A stretch of DNA of 40,805 nt from Lachnospiraceae bacterium (lineage in GTDB: Bacteria > Bacillota > Clostridia > Lachnospirales > Lachnospiraceae): the NCBI GenBank assembly GCA_017544835.1, contig JAFYDI010000047.1:1-40805 (forward strand). Reading direction: 5' to 3'. The first letter of the stretch is position 1; the number at the start of each line of letters is the position of its first letter. The translations under genes were made by a program, and so were the position numbers. The notes beneath the pieces were generated by a model that searched no databases, was not told where the DNA came from, and worked only from the letters and a program-made list of their open reading frames with translations. Of the stretch, positions 17,823-27,290 are shown piece after piece.

Positions 17823-18437
17823 ATGGAAGATAAAAGGGAAATTCGGAAAGAACTGATTTTAAAAAGGGATTCAATTGACGGAAGAGACTGGGAGATTAAT
17901 TCAAAAGCAATTCAGAAGACAATAATACAGTCAAGCTTATACAAGAAAGCAGACTGTATCATGACCTATTCCGATTTTCACGGTGAAGTCGGAACGCTTA
18001 TGATTGTTGAGGATGCGCTTCTTTCGGGCAAACGTGTTTTTTTGCCTAAGGTACTTGATAACTTTACCGAGAGGAAGATGGAGTTTTATGAAATTTTCTC
18101 GACGGTAGATTTAATTTCGGGATACAAAGGCATAATGGAGCCTACAGGTAACAGACAGAGGGCTTTTAACTATAGTGAGTGGGCTGACAAGACGATTCTT
18201 ATGACGGTTCCGGGTGTTGTATTTGACTCGCATAATTATCGTATGGGTTACGGCATGGGTTATTATGACAAGTATTTAAGTGATAAGCCTAGCATTATTA
18301 AGTGCGGTCTTTGCTTTTCCATGCAGATACTTGATGAAATACCCGTGACTGACGAAGATATTAAAATGGATTTTCTCGTATCCGAAACTACGGGACTTGA
18401 CAGACTTGAAGAACTGTCAAAAGATTTTTTGAGGTAA
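17823..18437 (+). CDS. 5-formyltetrahydrofolate cyclo-ligase
   Basis: Converts 5-formyl-THF to 5,10-methenyl-THF with ATP, returning a storage form of folate to the pool used by FolD. The 204-residue protein has the N-terminal REIRKELILKRDSI helix and the core signature GYGMGYYDKYL (YRMGYGMGYYDKYLS). It also has VFLPKV and the expected PGVVFD segment. Shine-Dalgarno AAGGGG precedes ATG 17823. It is far from fhs-folD and instead leads into miaB, a frequent clostridial arrangement for small housekeeping enzymes. Confidence 0.93.
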   Translation: MEDKREIRKELILKRDSIDGRDWEINSKAIQKTIIQSSLYKKADCIMTYSDFHGEVGTLMIVEDALLSGKRVFLPKVLDNFTERKMEFYEIFSTVDLISGYKGIMEPTGNRQRAFNYSEWADKTILMTVPGVVFDSHNYRMGYGMGYYDKYLSDKPSIIKCGLCFSMQILDEIPVTDEDIKMDFLVSETTGLDRLEELSKDFLR

Positions 18438-18442
18438 TTGAT

Positions 18443-19849
18443 TTGAATTTAAACGAAGTAGAATTAAAGCAGCTTGAATACATTGAGCTGTTGAAAGAAA
18501 TTGTTAAAGAAAAAGAATTAAAGTTACAAAGAAAGCTGACATGCCAGGTTACTACTTTCGGATGTCAGATGAACGCCAGAGATTCCGAGAAGCTTCTGGG
18601 AATCTTACTTACTGCAGGATTTGTAGAGACGGAAGATGATGACGCGGATTTTGTAATATACAATACATGCACGGTTCGCGACAACGCCAATCAGCGTGTA
18701 TACGGAAGACTAGGCGCTCTTAAGAGCCACAAGAAACGTAATAAAGACATGAAAATAGCGCTGTGCGGCTGCATGACTCAGGAGCCGAGCGTTGTTGAGA
18801 AGCTTAAGAACAGTTATTCTTTTGTGGATTTAATATTCGGAACGCATAATATTTTTGCTTTTGCCGAGTACTGTGTAAGGATGTATTCGGAGAATAAGCA
18901 GATTGTGGAAGTATGGGACAAGACCGACAAAGTTGCGGAATTCTTACCGGTGTCACGCAAGTATTCTTTCAAGTCGGGCGTTAATATCATGTTTGGATGC
19001 AATAATTTCTGCACATATTGCATAGTTCCTTACGTAAGAGGCCGCGAGAGAAGCCGTTGCTCGGATGAAATAGTGGCTGAGATTGAAAATCTTGTTAAAG
19101 ATGGTGTCGTAGAGGTAATGTTACTCGGACAAAACGTCAATTCATACGGTAAGGGGCTTGAGGACGAAGTTTCTTTCCCCGAACTTCTTAAGAAAGTAGA
19201 GAAGATTGAAGGCCTTGAGCGCATTAGATTCATGACTTCTCACCCGAAGGATTTGTCCGATGAACTTATTAATGTTATGGCTGAGTCTAAGAAGATATGC
19301 AGACATATACATTTGCCTTTGCAGTCAGGCTCAACCGAAGTGCTTACCCGCATGAACAGACGTTATACGAAGGAACAGTATCTTACGCTTGTTGATAAGA
19401 TTCGTGCCGCAATTCCGGATATTGCCATCACAACTGACATTATTGTCGGTTTTCCCGGCGAGACTTATGAAGACGTGCTTCAAACTGTTGATGTAATTAA
19501 TAAGGCTCAGTTTGACAATGCTTTTACATTTATATACTCAAAGAGAACCGGAACGCCTGCTGCCGCGATGGAGGATCAGGTGGACGAAGAAACTGTTAAG
19601 AAGCATTTTGACCTTGTTCTTTCTACGGTTCAGGAAATGGCCAGAAAGCGTACCAAACGTTTTGAAGGTCGCGAGGTAACGGTTTTATGTGAGGGTATCA
19701 ATGAGCAGGATGATTCATATCTTGACGGAAGAATGTCCGAAAATACAATAGTTCACTTTAAAGGCGATAAATCTTTAATCGGCACATTTAAGAAGGTAAA
19801 GCTTACCGATTTTCATGGTTTTTACTACGACGGAGAAATCGTAGAATAA
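18443..19849 (+). CDS. miaB: tRNA-2-methylthio-N6-dimethylallyladenosine synthase MiaB
   Basis: Radical-SAM methylthiotransferase that adds a 2-methylthio group to i6A37 of tRNAs, acting after MiaA. The 468-residue protein has the N-terminal cluster ligands C41 (TFGCQMN), C76 (NTCTVRDNA) and C110 (CGCMTQE). The radical-SAM triad is C186, C190, C193 (FGCNNFCTYC), and a C-terminal TRAM domain ends in FHGFYYDGEIVE. About 30 extra residues precede the core and are helical. Start TTG 18443 follows GAGGT at 18431-18435. miaA lies downstream beyond mutS-mutL, so both steps of the modification are in one cluster. Confidence 0.96.
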   Translation: MNLNEVELKQLEYIELLKEIVKEKELKLQRKLTCQVTTFGCQMNARDSEKLLGILLTAGFVETEDDDADFVIYNTCTVRDNANQRVYGRLGALKSHKKRNKDMKIALCGCMTQEPSVVEKLKNSYSFVDLIFGTHNIFAFAEYCVRMYSENKQIVEVWDKTDKVAEFLPVSRKYSFKSGVNIMFGCNNFCTYCIVPYVRGRERSRCSDEIVAEIENLVKDGVVEVMLLGQNVNSYGKGLEDEVSFPELLKKVEKIEGLERIRFMTSHPKDLSDELINVMAESKKICRHIHLPLQSGSTEVLTRMNRRYTKEQYLTLVDKIRAAIPDIAITTDIIVGFPGETYEDVLQTVDVINKAQFDNAFTFIYSKRTGTPAAAMEDQVDEETVKKHFDLVLSTVQEMARKRTKRFEGREVTVLCEGINEQDDSYLDGRMSENTIVHFKGDKSLIGTFKKVKLTDFHGFYYDGEIVE

Positions 19850-19852
19850 AGA

Positions 19853-19868
19853 GGGTAATTTATTACCC
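19853..19868 (+). repeat. small hairpin between miaB and mutS
   Basis: GGGTAAT at 19853-19859 and ATTACCC at 19862-19868 form a perfect 7-bp inverted repeat (6 bp with a 4-nt loop), starting 3 nt after the miaB stop. No T-tract follows, so it is not a terminator. It lies upstream of the mutS RBS and might stabilise or mark the mRNA junction. Confidence 0.4.
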
Positions 19869-19887
19869 GGATAGGCAGGAACAAACA

Positions 19888-22542
19888 GTGGCTGACTATA
19901 CGCCCATGATGCAACAGTATTTAGAGACCAAAAAAGAATATCCCGATTGCATCCTATTTTACAGATTAGGTGACTTTTACGAAATGTTCTTTGACGATGC
20001 GAAGGTTGCGTCCAAGGAACTTGAACTGACACTTACAGGTAAGAGCTGCGGTATGGAAGAAAGAGCTCCCATGTGCGGTGTTCCGTATCATGCGGTAGAT
20101 TCTTACCTTAATCGTTTGGTTAATAAAGGCTACAAGGTGGCAATCTGTGAGCAGGTGGAAGACCCAAAGCTTGCCAAGGGACTTGTTAAACGTGAGGTAA
20201 TAAGAATTGTATCAAGAGGCACCAACCTTGATACCACAATGATGGACGAGCGTACCAACAACTACCTCATGTGCATATGCTACCTTGACAACGGCTCGGG
20301 AATATCCGTTGCAGACATTACCACAGGTGACTTTTATCTTACGGAAGTTAAGGATATCAGAGGAATTCTCGACGAAGTTATCAGATATTCACCGAGAGAG
20401 ATTATCTGCAACGAGTCATTCATGATGTCAGACTTCCCGTTCTCAAATTTCAAGGACAGGACGGAGCTTTCTTTTAACACTATCGACACTCATTATTTCG
20501 ATGAAAAAGAATGTCTGCGTGCAATCAAATCACATTTTAAAGTTAATTCTGTAGAGGGGTTGGGGCTTCTTGACTACAAGTCCGGTTCGATTGCGGCCGG
20601 GGCTATGTTATCTTATCTTTTTGAAACTCAGAAGAATTCACTTTCCAATCTTTCCACAATACATGCATATGATTCGTCAGACTTCATGCATCTTGACAGT
20701 TCCACAAGACGCAACCTTGAGCTTGTGGAGACTATGAGAGAGAAGCAGAAGCGCGGTTCTCTTTTGTGGGTGCTTGATAAGACCAGGACTGCCATGGGCG
20801 GAAGACTCTTAAGAAGCTACGTCGAGCAGCCTCTTCTTGACAAGAATGCCATGAACGAGCGCCTCGACCTTGTGGAGGAACTTTGCAGGAACCCTGTTAA
20901 CAGAGATGAACTTAGGGAATATCTTGACGAAGTTTACGACCTTGAGCGACTCCTTGGCAAGATTACTTACAAGACCGCCAATCCCAGAGATCTTATAGCA
21001 TTTAAGAATTCTCTTTACATATTGCCGCATATTAAGACCATACTTAAGGATTTTGAATCAGGGCTTGCCTGCGAGATAGAGAATCAGCTGAATCCTCTGT
21101 CTGATTTATACAGGCTTATTGATGATGCCATCTTGGAAGAGCCAGCCATAGCGCTTAAGGAAGGCGGAATTATCAAAGACGGTTACATGGAAGAAATTGA
21201 CCATTTCAGAAAGGCCAAGACCGAAGGCAAAGACTGGCTTTTGGCCCTTGAAGAGAAGGACCGTGAGCGCACGGGTATTAAGAACCTTCGCATTAAGTAC
21301 AATAAGGTTTTCGGTTATTACTACGAAGTTACCAATTCTTTTAAAGACATGGTACCCGAAGATTACATTCGCAAGCAGACTCTTACCAATGCCGAGCGAT
21401 ATACCACCAAAGAGTTAAAAGAAATGGAAGACTCCATCCTTAACGCTGAGGATAAACTTTTCGGCCTTGAATACGATGTATTCTGCAACGTAAGGGATAC
21501 AATCGCAGCCAATGTCGAGCGTATTTATGAGACTTCCAAGGCTATTGCCAAGCTTGACGTATTTGCTTCTTTGTCATATGTTGCCGAGCATAATAAATAT
21601 GTGAGACCTTCTCTTAACGAAAACGGCGTAATAGAGATTAAAGAGGGCCGCCACCCGGTTGTTGAGCGCATCATGGAGAATGGTCTGTTCATTCCCAATG
21701 ATACTAAGCTTGACAACAATAAGAACCTGGTAAGCGTCATTACAGGCCCCAATATGGCCGGTAAATCGACTTATATGCGTCAGGTCGCATTAATTGTATT
21801 ACTTGCACAGATAGGCTCCTTCGTGCCCGCTACAAAGGCCAATATCGGCATTGTGGACAGGCTGTTTACCCGTGTGGGTGCATCGGATGACCTTGCAAGC
21901 GGCCAGAGTACCTTTATGGTTGAGATGAATGAAGTTGCCAATATCTTACGTAACGCTACTTCAAAGAGCCTGCTGATACTTGATGAAATCGGCCGCGGAA
22001 CATCTACTTTTGACGGTTTATCAATTGCCTGGGCAGTTATTGAACATATCAGCAACAAGAAGATTCTCGGAGCCAAGACTTTATTTGCCACACATTATCA
22101 CGAACTGACCGAACTTGAAGGCAAGATTTCAAGCGTCAACAACTACTGCGTAGCGGTCAAAGAAGACGGCGAAGACATAGTATTTCTTCGTAAGATTATT
22201 CCGGGCGGAGCCGACAGAAGTTACGGTATTCAGGTAGCGCGTCTTGCGGGTATTCCCGAGATAGTTCTTAACAGGGCAAGAGAAATAGCTGATGAACTTG
22301 CCGACAATGATATATCGGATAAGATTCACAGCATCAATGTAAATATAAAGAATGACAATACCAGAAAAAAGACAGAGAAAGACGACATGGACTACGGTCA
22401 GATTTCTTTGTTTGAAGCGGTCAAAGACGAGGATGTCATTAATGAACTTAAGACACTCGATCTTACCAATATGACGCCTCTTGATGCGCTCAATCAGCTT
22501 TCGAAGTTTCAGGGAATGCTCAATAATCGTTGGAAAGCTTAA
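19888..22542 (+). CDS. mutS: DNA mismatch repair protein MutS
   Basis: Mismatch-recognition ATPase that starts post-replicative repair together with MutL. The 884-residue protein has the mismatch-binding FYE motif near the N-terminus (LGDFYEMFF). The lever/clamp region follows, then the ABC-type ATPase with Walker A GPNMAGKST (620-628), SGQSTFMVEM and the Walker B LLILDEIGRGTSTFDG. The helix-turn-helix dimerisation region and the acidic C-terminal tail (DYGQISLFE, a beta-clamp-type motif) follow. The start is GTG 19888 preceded by CAGGAA. mutL follows after 12 bp. Confidence 0.98.
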   Translation: MADYTPMMQQYLETKKEYPDCILFYRLGDFYEMFFDDAKVASKELELTLTGKSCGMEERAPMCGVPYHAVDSYLNRLVNKGYKVAICEQVEDPKLAKGLVKREVIRIVSRGTNLDTTMMDERTNNYLMCICYLDNGSGISVADITTGDFYLTEVKDIRGILDEVIRYSPREIICNESFMMSDFPFSNFKDRTELSFNTIDTHYFDEKECLRAIKSHFKVNSVEGLGLLDYKSGSIAAGAMLSYLFETQKNSLSNLSTIHAYDSSDFMHLDSSTRRNLELVETMREKQKRGSLLWVLDKTRTAMGGRLLRSYVEQPLLDKNAMNERLDLVEELCRNPVNRDELREYLDEVYDLERLLGKITYKTANPRDLIAFKNSLYILPHIKTILKDFESGLACEIENQLNPLSDLYRLIDDAILEEPAIALKEGGIIKDGYMEEIDHFRKAKTEGKDWLLALEEKDRERTGIKNLRIKYNKVFGYYYEVTNSFKDMVPEDYIRKQTLTNAERYTTKELKEMEDSILNAEDKLFGLEYDVFCNVRDTIAANVERIYETSKAIAKLDVFASLSYVAEHNKYVRPSLNENGVIEIKEGRHPVVERIMENGLFIPNDTKLDNNKNLVSVITGPNMAGKSTYMRQVALIVLLAQIGSFVPATKANIGIVDRLFTRVGASDDLASGQSTFMVEMNEVANILRNATSKSLLILDEIGRGTSTFDGLSIAWAVIEHISNKKILGAKTLFATHYHELTELEGKISSVNNYCVAVKEDGEDIVFLRKIIPGGADRSYGIQVARLAGIPEIVLNRAREIADELADNDISDKIHSINVNIKNDNTRKKTEKDDMDYGQISLFEAVKDEDVINELKTLDLTNMTPLDALNQLSKFQGMLNNRWKA

Positions 22543-22554
22543 TTTCGGAGGATT

Positions 22555-24504
22555 ATGAATAAGATTACATTACTCAGTAATGAAACAATCGACAAGATAG
22601 CTGCCGGTGAGGTTGTGGAAAGACCTGTCAACGTTGTTAAGGAACTCGTTGAGAACTCTATCGACGCAGGTGCCACAGCCGTTACCGTAGAGATTAAAGG
22701 CGGCGGAAGCGAGTTAATCCGTGTTACCGACAACGGTTCAGGAATAGAGCACGATGAATGCACCAAAGCATTTTTAAGACATGCGACCAGCAAGCTTACC
22801 ACAATAGACGACCTTGAGACGCTTGATTCGCTTGGCTTCAGAGGCGAAGCACTTTCGTCAATCAGCGCAGTATCCAAGACCGAAATGATAAGTAAAGTTA
22901 ACGAGTCTTTGCTTGGTACACATATAGTTGTCGAAGGCGGACGACTTGCGGAGAACTCTGAAGTGGGTGCTCCAAACGGTACCACAATCATCGTAAGAAG
23001 CCTTTTTTATAATACTCCCGCACGCAGAAAGTTTCTTAAATCCCCTACGGCAGAAGCAGCATTGGTAGAGGAAATGCTTGAGAAACTTGCACTTTCAAGA
23101 CCCGATATTTCCGTGCAGCTAATAGTCAATTCAAAGACCAAGATTTCAACTCCCGGTAACGGAAGCCTTAAAGACGTAATATTCCATGTGTTCGGACGGG
23201 AAACTTATAATATCCTGCTCCCTGTAGATTACGAGGAAGAAGGCATTCATATAACAGGCTTCACTGCAAGACCCGAGTTTTCATATCAGGCCAGAAACGG
23301 TGAAATATACTTCGTAAACAAACGTTACTCTAAGTCTAAGGTAGTGAATACTGCAATCGAAGAGGTATACCGCAATTACCTTATGAAGCACCGTTTTCCG
23401 TTCTGCGTGCTATACATAGATATTGCACCTGACAAAATCGATATCAATGTTCATCCGCAGAAGCTTGAAGTCAAATTTGACAACGGAGAGTTGGTATCTA
23501 AAGTTGTTATGCGTGCTCTTGAAGACGCATTTCTGGACAAAGAACTGATTCCTACGGTATCCGCCGATTCAGACGAGCTTGCAGATCCCGAACTTCCGGT
23601 GGTGAGAGAAGAAGCTACAGAAGATTATAAAGTCGATATGCCCGCCCCGGACAGAAGAGAGCCCGTAGCGTCAGTTTTACCCATAGAAGAAGATTCGCTG
23701 TTTAACCCTGTAAGGGAGAATGACGAGAAAGGACAAGCAGATCGCGGCTTTGAGATTGATTTTAGCGATGACACACCTGTCACAACATATATAAATCCGG
23801 AAAAGAGCGAAAAGGCTCCCGAACCCTTTGAGACTTCCAGGAAGAGTGAGTTCAAATATGAAAAAGCACCTGAATTTGTCCAGGAATCATTTTTTGACAA
23901 GAAGCTCATAAATCCGGAAGAAGAGAAGGAATATCGGATTATCGGCGTTGCATTTGACACATACTGGCTCATGGAACTTGAAGACAGCTTATATATCGTC
24001 GACCAGCATGCGGCTCATGAAAAGGTTAATTACGAGAACTTCCTTAAGCACTATAACAGCGAGGACGGTTCATACGGTCAGATGATTTCTCCGCCTACTG
24101 TGTTGCATTTATCGCCGGTTGAAAGCGAGACACTTACCAAATATCTTAGTGTATTTGAGAAGATTGGTTATGAAATAGAGGAATTCGGTATCAATTCTTT
24201 TGCCATAAGAGCAATTCCCATGAATCTATTCGGAATTGACGAGGAAGAATTGTTCCATAGACTTTTGGATGAGCTTATCCAGAAAGACGGCTATTTCCCG
24301 CCCACATTTATACTTGAGAAGCTGGCTTCTTTGTCCTGTAAGGCTGCAATCAAAGGCGGTCAGCATATTACGAAGACAGAAATGGAGAATCTCATGAAGC
24401 AGATGTTTGCGCTTGAGAATCCGTATAATTGTCCTCATGGCAGACCGACATTTATAAGAATTACAGAGACCGAACTTGAGAAGAAATTTAAGAGGATTGT
24501 TTGA
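22555..24504 (+). CDS. mutL: DNA mismatch repair protein MutL (endonuclease-type)
   Basis: GHKL ATPase that couples MutS to strand incision. The 649-residue protein shows the N-terminal ATP motifs ELVENSIDAGA, DNGSGIE and GFRGEALSSI. An acidic linker follows (about 340-450). The C-terminal domain carries the endonuclease metal motif DQHAAHEKVNYE (from D483), so this is a nicking MutL as in organisms without MutH. The C-terminal NCPHGRPTFIRI is also conserved. Shine-Dalgarno CGGAGGA precedes ATG 22555, and the stop overlaps the miaA start by one base (TGATG). Confidence 0.98.
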   Translation: MNKITLLSNETIDKIAAGEVVERPVNVVKELVENSIDAGATAVTVEIKGGGSELIRVTDNGSGIEHDECTKAFLRHATSKLTTIDDLETLDSLGFRGEALSSISAVSKTEMISKVNESLLGTHIVVEGGRLAENSEVGAPNGTTIIVRSLFYNTPARRKFLKSPTAEAALVEEMLEKLALSRPDISVQLIVNSKTKISTPGNGSLKDVIFHVFGRETYNILLPVDYEEEGIHITGFTARPEFSYQARNGEIYFVNKRYSKSKVVNTAIEEVYRNYLMKHRFPFCVLYIDIAPDKIDINVHPQKLEVKFDNGELVSKVVMRALEDAFLDKELIPTVSADSDELADPELPVVREEATEDYKVDMPAPDRREPVASVLPIEEDSLFNPVRENDEKGQADRGFEIDFSDDTPVTTYINPEKSEKAPEPFETSRKSEFKYEKAPEFVQESFFDKKLINPEEEKEYRIIGVAFDTYWLMELEDSLYIVDQHAAHEKVNYENFLKHYNSEDGSYGQMISPPTVLHLSPVESETLTKYLSVFEKIGYEIEEFGINSFAIRAIPMNLFGIDEEELFHRLLDELIQKDGYFPPTFILEKLASLSCKAAIKGGQHITKTEMENLMKQMFALENPYNCPHGRPTFIRITETELEKKFKRIV

Positions 24505-25451
24505 TGGCTTTACCCCTTGTAATTATCGCAGGCCCGACGGCAGTCGGTAAGTCCGACTTTGCTATAGAACTTGCCAAAAGAATAAACGGTGAAATCATAT
24601 CGGCCGACTCCATGCAGGTTTATAAAGGCATGGATATTGGTTCGGCCAAGGTGACACCTGAAGAAATGCAGGGGATAAGACATTATCTTATAGATATACT
24701 CGATCCCAAAGATGAATTCAGTGTTGCGGTTTTTAAAGAATATGCCAAGAAAGCTATTGAAGAAATTGTATCTCACGGTAAGATTCCGATAATCGCAGGC
24801 GGAACGGGCTTTTATATTCAGGCACTTTTATATGATATAGATTTTACGGAATCACTTGGGGAGAATCCCGAGTACAGAAGCTTTTTGTGTCATGAATACG
24901 AAGAAAAAGGTGCGGATTACTTGTTTGAACAGCTTAAGAAAGTCGATCCCGATACAGCTGAGATTATTCATAAGAACGATGAAAAGCGAGTTGTGAGAGC
25001 TCTTGAATTCTACCATGAAACAGGCAAGCCGATTAGTGTTCACAACAAAGAACAATATGAAAAGACAAGTAATTACAACTTTGCGTATTTTGTATTAAAC
25101 GATTACAGAGAGAAGATATACTCTAAAATTGATGAAAGAGTAGACATTATGGTTGAAAAAGGCCTTGTCAAGGAAGTGGAAATGCTTAAAGACAAAGGCA
25201 TGACAATTAAAGATGTATCCATGCAGGGCCTTGGGTACAAGGAAATTTTAATGTATCTTTCGGGTGATATTTCACTCAAAGAGGCGATATATCGCATAAA
25301 GCGTGATTCGAGACATTTTGCCAAAAGGCAGCTTACGTGGTTTAAGCGTGAAAGGGATGTAATCTGGCTTAACAGATATGATTATGATTACGATCTTTCC
25401 AAGCTTTTAGATGCAAGTATCGGCGTCTTGAAAGATAAGTCCATTGTTTAA
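24504..25451 (+). CDS. miaA: tRNA dimethylallyltransferase MiaA
   Basis: Transfers the dimethylallyl group to A37 of tRNAs reading UNN codons, the step before MiaB. The 315-residue protein has the P-loop GPTAVGKS (residues 10-17), the substrate loop SADSMQVYKGMDIGSAK and GGTGFYIQALLYD. It also has the C-terminal RQLTWFKRE signature. I chose ATG 24504, which overlaps the mutL stop (TGATG), rather than TTG 24501. No hfq follows, although hfq often follows miaA in other bacteria. Confidence 0.97.
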   Translation: MALPLVIIAGPTAVGKSDFAIELAKRINGEIISADSMQVYKGMDIGSAKVTPEEMQGIRHYLIDILDPKDEFSVAVFKEYAKKAIEEIVSHGKIPIIAGGTGFYIQALLYDIDFTESLGENPEYRSFLCHEYEEKGADYLFEQLKKVDPDTAEIIHKNDEKRVVRALEFYHETGKPISVHNKEQYEKTSNYNFAYFVLNDYREKIYSKIDERVDIMVEKGLVKEVEMLKDKGMTIKDVSMQGLGYKEILMYLSGDISLKEAIYRIKRDSRHFAKRQLTWFKRERDVIWLNRYDYDYDLSKLLDASIGVLKDKSIV

Positions 25452-25486
25452 GTATTTATTAAAAAACAAGCTTAAGGCTAAATTTA

Positions 25487-25522
25487 TACACAAGATTTGT
25501 GTTTTGTGATATACTTATTGTT
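25487..25522 (+). promoter_or_regulatory. extended -10 promoter upstream of radC
   Basis: TATACT at 25510-25515 is preceded by TGA (25507-25509), an extended -10. A -35-like TACACA (25487-25492, four of six consensus bases) lies exactly 17 bp upstream. The likely start near 25522 leaves about a 30-nt leader before the radC ATG at 25553. It lies in the 101-bp miaA-radC gap and separates the repair/tRNA-modification genes from the cell-shape operon. The 11-mer GTTTTGTGATA at 25501-25511 recurs in the promoter at 40612-40622. Confidence 0.55.
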
Positions 25523-25552
25523 GGTTTTTTTCGGGATGACACTTATAGAGAT

Positions 25553-26260
25553 ATGAGCAGTTATTCCATTGAAGGCAAGTCACCTAAGTTTCTTAAAGAG
25601 AATATGCCGATAGAGCGATTTGAAAGGTTCGGTATTGAGTCTTTAAGCGATGCTGATTTGCTTGCGGTAATACTTAGAACAGGCACCAGGAATTATGATG
25701 TTTTTGATGTGGTTTCTAAGGTTTTACAACTTAATAGTGTTAAGAAATTCGGACTTCCCGGATTATTAAGAGTAGGTAAGGCAGAATTACTTAGAATCGA
25801 TGGTATCGGAAGTGTTAAAGCCGCTCAGATAATGGCGGTTGCGGAGCTTTCAAGAAGAATCAGAGCCTCAAGTGCTTTAGAAGCGATTTCTTTTACCTCT
25901 CCCGAATCGGTTTCGGATTACTACATGGAGGAACTGAGGAATTTAAGGAGAGAGCGGGTCATCGCGGTGTTTCTTGATACCAGATTTAAGAGGATTACCG
26001 AAAGCGTGCTAAGTATTGGTACAGTCAATGCCAGTGTCCTTGATGCAAGAGAATTGTTTTCGGAAGCATTGCTTAACAATGCGGTGTCATTTATTCTGCT
26101 TCACAATCACCCAAGCGGAGATCCTACTCCCGGAAGAGACGACATTACGGTCACAAGAAAGATTAAGGAAGCCGCCAAGATGTTTGAACTTAATTTTTCA
26201 GACCACATAATAATAGGCGACAATCGGTTCTTTTCCATGAAAGAACACGGATACTTATAA
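25553..26260 (+). CDS. radC: RadC-family JAB/MPN domain protein
   Basis: Member of the RadC (UPF0758) family, whose historical DNA-repair role is not established. The 235-residue protein has an N-terminal helix-hairpin-helix region (LLRIDGIGSVKAAQIMAV) and a C-terminal JAMM metal site H184-x-H186-x10-D197 (LLHNHPSGDPTPGRDD). I chose ATG 25553 because an upstream in-frame start at 25499 would lie inside the promoter. The radC-mreB adjacency is ancient and conserved in Firmicutes. mreB begins 20 bp after it. Confidence 0.94.
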   Translation: MSSYSIEGKSPKFLKENMPIERFERFGIESLSDADLLAVILRTGTRNYDVFDVVSKVLQLNSVKKFGLPGLLRVGKAELLRIDGIGSVKAAQIMAVAELSRRIRASSALEAISFTSPESVSDYYMEELRNLRRERVIAVFLDTRFKRITESVLSIGTVNASVLDARELFSEALLNNAVSFILLHNHPSGDPTPGRDDITVTRKIKEAAKMFELNFSDHIIIGDNRFFSMKEHGYL

Positions 26261-26279
26261 AAATGGAGGATTTATTATT

Positions 26280-27290
26280 TTGAATACCAACGCATTCGGA
26301 ATAGACCTTGGAACAAGCAACATACGTATATACAACAGAGCCGACGATGAAATCATGATGGAGAAGAACATGATTGCCATCGAGAATAAGAAGCATGTTT
26401 TTGCTTACGGCGATTCAGCTTTTGAAATGTATGAGAAGGCGCCCGGCAATATCAATATTTCTTATCCGCTTGCCAACGGTGTTATTGCAGATATCAATAA
26501 CATGGAGGTTATCATAAGATTCTTTATTACCGCTCTTATGAATAACAGCGTTAAGCCTGCTGATTACTATATTGCGGTTCCCACAGACGTAACTGAAGTT
26601 GAGAAGAGAGCATTCTACGACCTTATTAAAGAGAGTAACGTCAAGGCCAAGAAGATTATGGTAGTTGAAAAGGCTATCGCAGACGGTCTCGGTATGGATA
26701 TTGATATCAAGAACTCTCAGGGTGTTTTGGTTGTGGATATCGGTTTTGATACTACAGAGATTTCTATTCTTTCTCTCGGCGGTATCGTGCTCAGCCGTCT
26801 TATAAAGATTGGCGGTCTCAAATTTGATGAGGCTATCAAGAATGCGGTTAGAAAAGAATTTTCTTTGTTCATCGGAGGCAAGACTGCAGAGAACGTTAAG
26901 ATTAACCTTGCCGAACTTGAAGCAGCCGGCAAGAACGCAGTTGTATACGGTCGTGACATCGTAACCGGTCTTCCCGTTGAAAGAGAGATTTCAACCGATA
27001 TTGTTAACAGAGCGCTGGAAGAGCATTTTTACTCTATTATCGATAATATTAAAGTTATATTGGAACGTACTCCTCCGGAACTTTCCGCAGATATTTATCG
27101 TCACGGAATCTACTTAACCGGCGGCGGCTCGATGGTCAATAAGCTTGCCGAGAAGATTGCCAACGGTACCGGACTTAAAGTTAACATTGCAGAGAATCCT
27201 CAGAAGAGCGTTGCTTTGGGTCTTGCCAAGATTATCAAGGACGATAATTTCAAAACAGTTGCATACTCGATAGAAGGAATGGGTAAATGA
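26280..27290 (+). CDS. mreB: rod-shape-determining protein MreB
   Basis: Actin-like ATPase that forms membrane-bound filaments guiding lateral wall synthesis by the RodA/PBP2 machine. The 336-residue protein has the phosphate-1 loop GIDLGTSNIRIY (7-18), the connect/phosphate-2 region VVDIGFDTTEISILSLGG, and the adenosine motif YLTGGGSMV. It starts at TTG 26280, supported by TGGAGGA at 26264-26270. The stop overlaps the mreC start by 4 bp (ATGA). It begins the elongasome operon mreB-mreC-mreD-pbp2-minC-rodA. Confidence 0.96.
   Translation: MNTNAFGIDLGTSNIRIYNRADDEIMMEKNMIAIENKKHVFAYGDSAFEMYEKAPGNINISYPLANGVIADINNMEVIIRFFITALMNNSVKPADYYIAVPTDVTEVEKRAFYDLIKESNVKAKKIMVVEKAIADGLGMDIDIKNSQGVLVVDIGFDTTEISILSLGGIVLSRLIKIGGLKFDEAIKNAVRKEFSLFIGGKTAENVKINLAELEAAGKNAVVYGRDIVTGLPVEREISTDIVNRALEEHFYSIIDNIKVILERTPPELSADIYRHGIYLTGGGSMVNKLAEKIANGTGLKVNIAENPQKSVALGLAKIIKDDNFKTVAYSIEGMGK

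Noticed and set aside
25444-25469. Possible terminator after miaA (TTGTTT...AAACAA)
   Set aside because: The stem is only 6 bp, AT-rich and lacks a following T-run. I see no convincing terminator there.
25499-25552. N-terminal extension of radC to 25499
   Set aside because: It would start inside the extended -10 promoter and lacks family similarity. ATG 25553 fits.
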